A model generated the notes under the pieces. The model saw only the letters and a program-made list of their open reading frames with translations. It was not told the origin of the DNA and did not search any database. Below, one piece after another: positions 54,962 to 64,000 of a DNA stretch of 64,000 nt (positions within the stretch are counted from its first letter, which is position 1; each line of letters begins with the position of its first letter). Both the position numbers and the translations under genes were made by a program. This stretch comes from Elymus sibiricus (taxonomy: Eukaryota > Streptophyta > Magnoliopsida > Poales > Poaceae): NCBI GenBank assembly GCA_039707655.1, contig CM077676.1, forward strand, positions 239,710,866 to 239,774,865. The letters run 5' to 3'.

Positions 54962-57900
54962 TGTTACGCCCAATATGTGGGTCTATCCTCAAGGAACTCG
55001 AATGTTCCACCAAGGATAGAAGCGCATATCGAAGACGCTTTGCAAGGTGGATATCATTACAACATACCATATACTGAATAGATGAGAATACCAGATAAAG
55101 GCTTACACTCGCCACAAGCTACAACATGAATACATGAATACATCAATACATAGCAATCATCAAACAGAAGAGCAGGATCTGACTACGGATGAAATCAAAC
55201 GAAAAAGAAGAACGACATCCACCCTGCTAATCCGAGGCTGCCAACCGGGAACCCATCCTATGATCAACGAAGAAGAAGCAGAAGAAGAACCCCAAATAGA
55301 ACAAGCATCGCTCTCACGTCAAAGCATCACTTTACCTGTACCTGCAACTGTTGTTATTGTAATCTGTGAGTTACGAGGACTCAGCAATCCCATTACCATG
55401 GGTATCAAGACTAGCAAAGCTTAATGGGTATGGAATGGATAAGTGGTGAGGTTGCAGCAAGCACTAAGCATTTATTTGGTGGCTAACTTACGAGTACAAG
55501 AATAAGAAGAGTAAACTACGCATAAGGATCGCAATCTAGTAATGATCAAGAAGTGATCCTGAATACCTACTTACGAATCAAACATAACCCCACCGTGTTC
55601 TCTTCTCGAACTTACTCGAAAAGAGAAGATCACGGTTACGCATGCGGTTGGTGTATTTTAATTGTAATTAGTGTCAAGTTCTCTACAACCGGAGGTTATA
55701 AATTTCCAAGTCACCACATAACCGCGGGTCGGCTTCGCGAAAGATTTAACCCTGCAGGGGTGCTCCAAGTAGTCCATTATAAATTACCACACGCATCCGA
55801 TGGAACATCCTCACCCCATGATAAGACGATGCTTACGATAAGTAATCCCGGTGGACAAGCCACTCGTAATAGGCAAAACTAAACCAGCAAGACCTCCCGG
55901 TGAGCCAGATCCGTGTCTAGAGCCGCGCGCTCTCTATCTACGGGCATCATCCGTCTATGCATAGTGGACGGTAGCCAAAAGAGCCCGAGTTGCCCCGAGG
56001 CGGCTCCGCCGACTGCTAGGTAGGTGGACCAACAGTTGTGTTTTGCCGCTGGCCCGAGTTATGTTGGAATTAAAAGAGTCCTCGAGGTGGCGACCCTCTA
56101 TGCATTTAATTATTAGGTTCATGTTAAAGTTAAAACCAATGTTGGGCCTTGGTGGAGAAGTCTTATCCTAAAACAAGTGATCAGGGGCTTCCCATATGCC
56201 CCACATGTGTTAGAAGCGCTCATCAAGGAACATAACACCGGTATTATGGAAACTAGGGCGGCATGAGTGGAACAAAATACTAGGCAAAAGGCCGAGCCTT
56301 CCACACACAACCAGGTTTATAGATGCATTAATTAAATAAGAGATATTGTGATATCCCAACATATCCATGTCCCAACATGGAACAACCTGCACTACACCTG
56401 CAACTAGCACGCTATAAGAGGGTCTGAGCAAAGCGGTAACATAGCCAAACAACGGTTTGCTGGGATGGTGGAAGGTTAGAGGCTGTATCATGGCAATTTG
56501 GGAGGCTGACGAACAAGTGGTAGGTAGCGAGACATAGCGATAGCATCGAGATAACTAGCAAGCAAAGATAGTAGTGATATCCAAGGTAATGGTCATTTTT
56601 CCTGAAATCCCGCTAGAAAGAAGATCGAATCCGTGAAGTAGTCGAACAATCGTAGACGAACGAATCCTCACAACTCCGGAACAAAACCGGACTATCGAGA
56701 AGAAGCATAACAGGAAAGAAGCAAACAACATGGTAAACACACAAGCATAAACATGGCATGATGCACAACCAAATATGATGCATCTCAATTTTAATGGGGC
56801 ATGGCATGGCAAAGTGCAACAATCAAATACTACACATTAAGTGAAGCTCAATATGCAACGAGTTGCATATTGACGAAACTCCACAAACAATTATTTAGTT
56901 CACTCCCGTTTATGCTACTCATCAATATTAAATGTTGTTAGACATGGCAAGAGATGAAGCATAATTAATCTAGCTATCTAGGCAATTTAAATGAGGCCGG
57001 AAACAACAAACAACAATTCCGGAAAATCCCCATATGCAAATTTCGAATTTGGTACTGTTCTGCCTAAAACACAATTTTAAAGTTGTTAAACAGGAAAGTA
57101 AAGTGCACCATGTTAATCTACACATTTTTCTACCCCATTTACATATAAAGTTTATTTAATTCGGAGCTACGGTTATTTAGTTATGAAATAAACCATTTTA
57201 GCATGACATTTGGTAAATTTAATGCAAACAACAATTTAAATGTTTTTAGCATGCATGATGATGACATATTCATGTTGATGCAAATTTGATGAAAACATTA
57301 CCATATATCATGATACAAGGCATTTGTCGCCATGGCGGAAAGAAAAGGGTGCCATGGCGGCCATAAGGAAAATGGTGCCACGACGGCGATAACGGAAATG
57401 GTGCTACGACAACATTCCGGTGATCCGGTGACTCATTGAGACACCGGTGCAAAAGAGCAAGTGTGCGGATGTGCAGAACATGCAAAAGATGGTGGGGTGA
57501 TCCCGGTTACCGGGTTCCCACGTGTCGGTGGCATGGAAACGGGGAACGTGCACAAAACAATTTAGACACGGTGCGGCACGAGCATCTCATACAAAACATG
57601 CATCACTCATGGGCGGTCATCTCAGCGGTTATACCTTTGAAGCGTGCATTCGGGGTGGACCGAGTTCGGTAAAGGGAAGTAGATGTTCTCGCGATAGCGG
57701 TACTGGACGTAGTGGTTAACGTTCGGGAAGCGGTTCACGGCGGTGGTAGTCGAACTTGGCGATCCGAGGGGTACTTGCGGTCTCGGTCTTGGCGATAGTA
57801 GTTGTACACGGCAAATGTAGTGGTACTATGCGTCGGTCGTCGTGGTACTTGGGGTCTTCGAACTTGCCAGTCTTGACGAATCGAAAGGGTACTTGGGGTC

Positions 57901-59401
57901 TTCGGGTCTTGCGATAACAACAGATGCGATCTTGGCGTACCACAGTGCTCCTGCTCCTGTTCAGGAAGGTTACAACCGAGGCATGTGGCAGGCAAAGGCG
58001 TGGGTCTCGTGCATAGAAGGTGAGGATCTTGGCGTCCAGCGACAGTAGCAGAGGTCAGAGGCGGTGGGGTGATGCAGGCCATGGCTGCAAGGCAACAGGA
58101 GGCGATAACGGAAACAGCTTGAGCAGGTGCTCGGGTGCAAGGTCATGGAGATGGCCAGCCATGGCGTCGGGCATGGGGTTCCCGAGGTGGTGAGGGAGGC
58201 CTACGGCGAGGTGCAGCCGGACAGAGCTTGACGGAGCAAGGGTCGAGCGGTGCTGGAGACGAACCAGAAGAGGAGAAGGGAGGGGCAGAGCTTGCCGGGC
58301 GGCGTGCGGGTGCAGAAATGGCCATGGTCGCGGGAACTGGAGGCGCAGGAGAGGAGAAGCAGGGGCGCGAGGGAGGAAAAGAGCGAGGAGGCGAGCACGA
58401 GGTGGCTGACGGCGAAGAGCATCTCAGTCACAGGGAAGGAGGACGACGAGAGGTGAGGCATCCATGCCTCTGTTCATGGCGTGCAGGAGGTGGTCATGGA
58501 GGGGAACTCCGCAGGGAGGAGAGGGGAGCTGCCGGAGGAGAGGAAAGGGCGGCTGGAGGTGGTGGTGCTCGCGGGTGCAAGGTGGCGGGGAGGTCCAGCG
58601 ATGCGGCAGAAGCGGGCACCATGGGAGGCGAGCTTAGGGACGAGTGGATCAGGCGCGATGCGTGCTTGTGGCGGCGCGAGGGAGATTGTGAGGGATTGAG
58701 GGAGAGAGAGTGGAGGGGATCGCGGGGTTATAGGGCTTGGTTAAAGGTGCCGGCTGGGCCTCTGGTTGGCCTTGGGCCGGCTGGAGTTCTTGGCTGGGCT
58801 GCTCCCTATCTCTTCCTATATCGTCTTTTAAATTCCTTTATAGAAATTAGAAAGAAGAAGAAGGAAAGAGAAGGATGGAAAGAAATGGCTAGGGTGCATG
58901 AAAAATGTTAAAACTTTTAATGTAGAGCCTAAGATTTATACTTAGCCCAACAAATGAAGTTTCACCCAATATGGAAGAGTTGAATTCAAACGCATTTGAA
59001 TTTCATTCAAATGATTGAATAGGAAGTGGGTGTTCAGAAGGTTTCAAAAATATTGAGGATTTTGGAGGAGCCTCGATAAATGGAGAAACAATTGTTGGCA
59101 AGGTTTGGAGGTTAAACTTGAAGCAGAAAAGACATGAGAATTTAATTGCAAGTGTGTTTATGGGTGATTCCAAAATAATGGAATATTTTATAATAGCTCC
59201 CTAAAATATTGGGAGGATATGTTATAAAGAGAAATCACCATGTGAATTCCCTCAATTTAAATAGATCAAAAGATCTATGCAATTTATTTATTTGAGTTGG
59301 AAAAATTAATGACATCATGAAATGATATAATGCAAAAAAAAATAAGATAGAGCAACCAATATAATAATAATTATGGAAGGAATCGGTCTCGGGGTGTCAC
59401 A
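54962..59401 (-). mobile_element. Solo LTR, 4.4 kb, nested in the long LTR
   Basis: 4440 bp beginning TGTTACGCCC and ending CTCGGGGTGTCACA, with an exact 5-bp duplication GTGCC (54957-54961 and 59402-59406). No internal region, primer site, pol or second LTR is seen, so it is a solo LTR left by recombination between two LTRs. Its ends and size are of the same type as the surrounding LTR. The GC-rich block 58080-58760 gives long open frames on the plus strand (up to 258 codons) that look like low-complexity composition rather than a protein. Confidence 0.8.
58725..58736 (-). promoter_or_regulatory. TATA-like box in the solo LTR
   Basis: CCCTATAACCCC on the minus strand, followed downstream by a C-rich leader. 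It corresponds in place to the box at 59741 in the outer LTR. Confidence 0.4.
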
Positions 59402-59740
59402 GTGCCGCACCCATCCAGGTAGGGCACGGGCCTCGGGGAGGTCGAGCACGAGTGCTCCGTCGAGCGCGGCGGAGACCGGCAACGGGCGAGCTCGGGCTCG
59501 GAGGCATAGTCCCTCGGAGGAGGATACGGGGTGCTGGGGCAGCTAGTGAGGTCACGGGAGAGCTCTGGAGTGGAAACGAGGAGGGGAGGGGCTCGGGTAC
59601 GCTCGAATTTGAGCGGCGGCCGGTGGCGAGGCTATGGCCAATGGAGGGGCAGGAGAGCTCTTCGATGTCGATTGAGATGTCGGGGAGGGTTCTAGGAGGG
59701 TGGAGGAGAGGCTGGTGATGTCGAGAGGGCTCGGGACAGC

Positions 59741-59750
59741 CTCTTTATAG
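59741..59750 (-). promoter_or_regulatory. TATA box of the outer LTR
   Basis: CTATAAAGAG on the minus strand, with GGCTGTCCCGAGCCC downstream. It agrees with the minus orientation given by the polypurine tract. Confidence 0.5.
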
Positions 59751-61114
59751 GCAGGCAAACTCGCAACTGCAGCGACGGGTGCGTCGGTGCACTGGAGCAA
59801 GGAGGACACACGTAGGGGAGGGGGAGAGGGGCCAGAGGGTTCACGTGATGCGGAGAAGCCACGGAGGTGCTTCGGGAGAGCTCGAGGACGGCGTGGCCGA
59901 CCGGCCATGGTGGTGGGGATGGCGACAGAGCACGGACGCGGCTGCCGTGGAGTGGGGAGGAAGAAAGAGGAGGGGGCCAGGGTACGCGTGGATGCAGGGG
60001 AGTGCGGGCGACGCTGTGGACATGACGCGGTGGCGAGAGCTCATGGTTTGGGCGGCGGCCGAGGGCCCCAAAGTCCAGAGCACGCATTCTGCCTGCAGTG
60101 CACGCGCTCTACGCGTGGTCACCGCATGAACAGGCACAAGCGGTGCGCTCCGGCCAGGAAAAAGTTGTCTACCGCGTGGACCCTACTTGCTGGAGCACCA
60201 CTATGGGCTTGGTTCGATTAAAGCTACTTTGTGATGACTGGTTCCATCAACTGTAGTTGCTGACAGCAAGGTGCTTATGATGAACTGAGGGAGGATCACT
60301 TGGGGATAGATGCTGATATTGTACTGAGAGTAATCACACACTAAGGTGATCATCTTGGAAAATTATCAGCCCAAATGGAGGTGTAAAGATAGCACTTCCT
60401 TCACAAACTGCCCCACTGGACAGAAATATGAACATGGAAGCTGCACTCACATGGATGATTGGATTGAGCTGAAATTTGGTGGAGGATGATGATTTGGTCA
60501 TATGAAGGCACTGTAAAAATTTCATACCATTTGGATAAATAAAAATGGTACTTCCTTCACAATGCTTTCTACTGGACAGAAACTTGGGAGAATTATAGAG
60601 AAATATTGGATAAATGAAATGAGCCCAAATTTGGGAAAGGGAAGTTATATAGGTAGGAGAATGTCCTGGTAAAATTTCAGAATTTATGAAGCCATATAAA
60701 ATATAGTTGCTTCACAAACTGAAATTATGACCAGAAACAGATATTGGATAGTCTGCTCACCATGGGCACGAAATCTTGAATATTTTTACATATCCAAGTT
60801 CCGTATGGTCCAAAGGAATTTTGAGAATTTTGTGGGAATTTTGGGAATGACAGAAATATAGGTTACTTCACAACCTAGGGCAACCAGGGTTATTCCATTA
60901 ATAGACAAAGGAATATTCCCCAGAAAAAGAATTTGGAGTTGGTCTAAGATGGAAATAACATGATCTGGGAAAGATTTGAGAATGACAAGCCACTTGGGAG
61001 AGGAAGAAGAGATGATCTTCCCAGGTTTCAAGACCACCGAGCCACAGAAAAGAAATTCCAAATAAAAATCCAAAGAAATCCAAAAGAAAAATGGCCAAAA
61101 ATCGGGGTGTCACA

Positions 61115-61131
61115 AACCTACCCCCCTTACA
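61115..61131 (-). other. Polypurine tract of the long-LTR element
   Basis: GTAAGGGGGGTAGG on the minus strand directly before the LTR start TGTGACACCCC. An AATCTCGAGGACGAGATT palindrome lies just upstream (61135-61152). This arrangement is common at the 3' end of grass chromovirus-type Gypsy elements. Confidence 0.6.
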
Positions 61132-64000
61132 AAAATCTCGTCCTCGAGATTTGGTTGCTCAGGGAACAAGTATGAATATTCTGACCTAAGGAAACCGTTT
61201 CCAACTCGGGTATCCTTTTCCTTGATGTTCCCACCGAATTTCATATGACCTGATTACCTTGCTCTGGGGTGGTTTGCTTCAGCATATCCCACATTCTGAC
61301 AGGTCTTCCTTCATATGTTCATCCTTACTCTGACTTCAGTTCTTTTATGTCTGCTGGCTTATCTAATATTATCATGACTCGAATTTCCATAAGTCCAGGA
61401 GTGATATCCAATTGACGTGACATTCTTCTATCCAGCACCGATAGTCTTCCATGGAGTTGTGAACAATTTCCTCATGGACACGGAACCTTTCAATCCTCGC
61501 ATCGGATAACTAGATGCATGTCTTCCGGGTTCGAAACCATACTGGAGATCACAACCGCTCTCTTGGCGGAATCTGACTGCTCGCAGGGATTTCTGAATCA
61601 TCTTGGCTGACTCCACTGTCTTGAGTATCAAATCCGTACCAAAATTTGACTGTCGCCTGTCGTGGCCAGTATAAAGGAGTATGGCCTTGTAGCAATAGCA
61701 TCCGAAGACTTGACTGCCGATGGTTTTGGCGGAAGGCTCTTGTTCATGACAGGCTATCATTTCACTGGGTACCATATGTGAGGACACATGATCCGAGATT
61801 GTTGTTCAGCATTCTGATTACTTATTTTGTCAGTATAGCCACATGTGGGTAGTAGGCCGTGCGATGATTTAACCCGGTCGTTAAAGTCAAGCTGCTGAGC
61901 TGGCCTTTGGTCTGACATGACAGACTTGGATATACGATACTGACAATTCTGGGCATACATATTTGGGCAAGCGGGTTACCTTGATATGAGGTCTTTACAA
62001 AATAGAGTAGACCCCTTGGGTGTGTGCTCATGGTGATCGATACGGAATCATACTGTCTTGGGTATCCATACCGTGTTGTTCGGGCAACTATTATCTCACC
62101 CGCGTTGTCGATCTTGCTCCTTCATTATTGTTCTCTTTTTCCGAATCCTTTGCCGAAAAAGCTTGGCCATATATATCCTTAATTCTTCGTGTGACCATAG
62201 GTGCAACATTTCGGCATTCATACCTTATCCTTGTTCATGACTCGTGTCATAGGGAATATACCAGGTTCACATGTACTCGTATGGAGCTCACTTTGGTCGT
62301 CAATCATATAAGACAGTGACAAAGGTTAATGATATCACTTTGTCGGGCATGAGGAAACTGGCCTTGATATCCACTGTCAAGATTTGTTGTCCCAATGTTG
62401 TCTTACTTCATAGCTTGGCCATCCTTGCATCACACTGAGGTGTATAACTGACTTTCTTCCCCTTGCATAACTCATATGCTTGTCGGATTCTCATCGTGCT
62501 TGCATCATCGTATGAGTGACTTGCATGACCATTCTCACAATATGTATGGAAGTATGTGCGGCTGAGCATTTGATTCTTGAGATGCACTGCCATATACTAG
62601 CAGCTCACTCGGTAACATCTTGTACCAATGCCGATGACTGTTTGTACTGCCGTACTGACAAAGGTTGGGTAGCTTGTGTTGGAAACTATCTGAGAGTATC
62701 GTGTTGAGGAAGGCTGAATAGCTTATGCTTGAAGCTTTTGCCGGGATAGCTTGCAGAAAAAGACTGGGTACCGTTCTTCAGAAGCTTTTCACTTGGTTGC
62801 TTACTGAGGAAGATTTGGTGACTTATGCCAGAAGCTTTATGTGGTGGCTTACCGAAGAAGACTGAGTATCTCATACTGGAAGCTATCCACATATCGTACC
62901 AAGGAATATTGAGGAACCTTGCATCGTAAGCTTCCCTGGTAGCGTGCAGAGGAAGACTGGGTTGCTTACTCCAGAAGCTTCTCACTATAGTGCACAGACT
63001 GAATGCCATATATACAACCTTAAGACTCCTGTTGTTGGTTACTTGTATGAAAAGAGTTGTCTGATTATACTTCTTGCTGGGTACTGGATTCACGGCACAT
63101 TCTGGCTTGCTACCGGGGTATAGCATGTTTCAAATCTTTACTCATAGCAGAACCAAACTTCGTATATGATCCATACCTTTAACTCAAAACATAAGGTTGG
63201 TCTTGTACACAATTTATCTTCCTGCTGGTTCCTAACGGTTGTAATGGTTGCACACTGAGGCAGTCTTGATGCTGATAGTTATTCCAGAATATCATTTGTA
63301 TTCAAACCAGATATTCCCAATATAATGCAGTCGGCTGAGAATTCCATAATATTTAGCTGCGCGTCCAAGTATTTGAAATCCTCATTGATTCTTCGAGTCC
63401 GGTGTCGGTTGATGAGCAACTTTCATAAGGGGAAATAAGGTGACACCGAAGGCCCAAAGAAAGAAGCAAAAGAAATGACTAAAACAAAAGCAGCAAGGCA
63501 TCAAGAATCACACACAAGCAACATCACATTTTACTGCATTCCACAACAATATGCATGCCTACTTAAGCACACAAGTCTCGCGGAAACTCCGGTACTATGA
63601 TCTAACATGCTGTGGCGATGTGCACGAAAGTGAATCAATGTGTGGAGTGGTTGGTGTAAACAGAGCTACAACAAGCACTGGCTCAGCACCGGTTGCATCT
63701 GGACGGGCTTAGGAATGAGGACGGACTCAGTGATCATGTAGCGAAACACGGATGTCCTGGCCACATCATCAAGTGGACAGAAGGGAACCGTACTCGTCCA
63801 GGGAATGGGTGATAGGGTAGGATATCAGTGGAAAGCAGGGTCTGCTGGCATTGCCCTTTTCTGGTAACAAAGACCAATAAGGGTTGCCAAAGCAGCGAGT
63901 AGGATGGCAAGATCCGGGATAGAAGCATGTCTATCGCCGAAGCTATAGGTGTCGCTGAAGAAAAGGTATATTGGCGCGATACCTGTGCATCAGTCCTGCA
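61132..64000 (-). pseudogene. Internal region of the long-LTR element, pol remnant only
   Basis: The whole interval belongs to the element upstream of its 3' LTR. The stretch 61680-61430 reads ILKTVESAKMIQKSLRAVRF and then, out of frame, PMRGLKG. This faintly resembles the end of a Gypsy integrase (a helix with ..MIQ..L.AA..RQ, then SPMKG). Nothing else is readable; frames are short with many stops. The body may be a non-coding LARD interior or heavily decayed. The right end is outside the window. Confidence 0.4.
62655..62990. repeat. Diverged 55-65-bp tandem repeat
   Basis: Five to six degenerate units with GAGGAAGAYTGRGT.., GCTTRY, and CCAGAAGCTT or TGGAAGCT. It lies in the interior of the long-LTR element and keeps a minus-strand frame open for 147 codons, probably because of its periodicity. 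Confidence 0.55.

Larger units (their letters stand above)
52548..61114 (-). repeat. Long LTR (about 4.1 kb) holding a solo LTR
   Basis: Begins TGTGGCACCCCGG and ends TCGGGGTGTCACA, an 11-bp near-perfect inverted end. A pyrimidine tract lies just right of the end (AACCTACCCCCCTTAC), which on the minus strand is a polypurine tract. So this is the 3' LTR of a minus-strand element whose body runs off the window. Without the solo LTR it is about 4.12 kb, the size class of Triticeae LARD elements such as Sukkula. Only one LTR is in the window, so the left border is inferred from the inverted ends. Confidence 0.65.

Noticed and set aside
58135..58911. A 258-codon plus-strand frame in the solo LTR
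   Set aside because: Gly/Glu/Arg-rich, opposite to the LTR direction, in a GC-rich block with several overlapping open frames on both strands. Composition explains it.
59452..60221. Several 90-140-codon frames on both strands in the outer LTR
   Set aside because: Same GC-rich leader composition, no domain and no consistent strand.

Overview
The window is plant nuclear DNA, almost certainly from a large-genome grass of the Triticeae (wheat, Aegilops, barley or rye group). This rests on nested Gypsy and CACTA transposons, an Athila-type LTR with a tRNA-Asp-like primer site, Stowaway MITEs with CTCCCTC-type ends, Caspar-like CACTA ends with a pupil motif of repeated TTTGCCGTC, and long-LTR elements of LARD size. 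No bacterial, viral or organellar gene blocks are visible. Nearly all coding capacity belongs to transposons, and nearly every frame is broken.

Layout. (1) Positions 1-31910 are a four-level nest. An Athila-type Gypsy region (1-124 and 25511-31910, minus strand) was hit by a Tat-type Gypsy element (130-25505, minus strand, 5-bp target duplication AACAA). That element was hit inside its gag-protease frame by a CACTA transposon (6976-21445, duplication AAA). The CACTA transposase gene was hit in turn by a 2.8-kb non-autonomous LTR element (15821-18598, plus strand, duplication GTATG). (2) Positions 31911-41361 are the only low-copy-looking stretch. It holds a palindromic MITE, a coiled-coil pseudogene with four TAG stops, a spliced gene candidate with two Stowaway MITEs in its introns, an acidic two-exon gene fragment, and a short 5' exon. 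(3) Positions 41362-52231 are a second, Caspar-like CACTA (duplication TAA) with a nearly complete transposase gene and a complete-looking second gene, both on the plus strand. It sits 4 bases into an apparent intron. (4) From 52548 to the end is the 3' part of a long-LTR retroelement (LTR about 4.1 kb, minus strand), whose LTR contains a 4.4-kb solo LTR (54962-59401, duplication GTGCC).

How the parts work together. The Tat element has the order LTR - primer site - gag - protease - RT - RNase H - second RNase H - integrase - antisense ORF - LTR, and it would have been autonomous before decay. The small nested element shares its primer site, LTR end and part of its 3' region, so it was probably mobilised by such an element. 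Each CACTA carries a TNP2-type transposase and a second DNA-binding-type gene next to subterminal repeats that would be the binding sites.

The most interesting observation is that two unrelated elements in the same nest both carry a B3 DNA-binding domain of what looks like the same plant subfamily. It is the antisense ORF of the Tat Gypsy (1437-2108, with its own TATA box) and a captured two-exon gene fragment in the first CACTA (14673-15345). All calls come from reading the sequence; no database search was possible.
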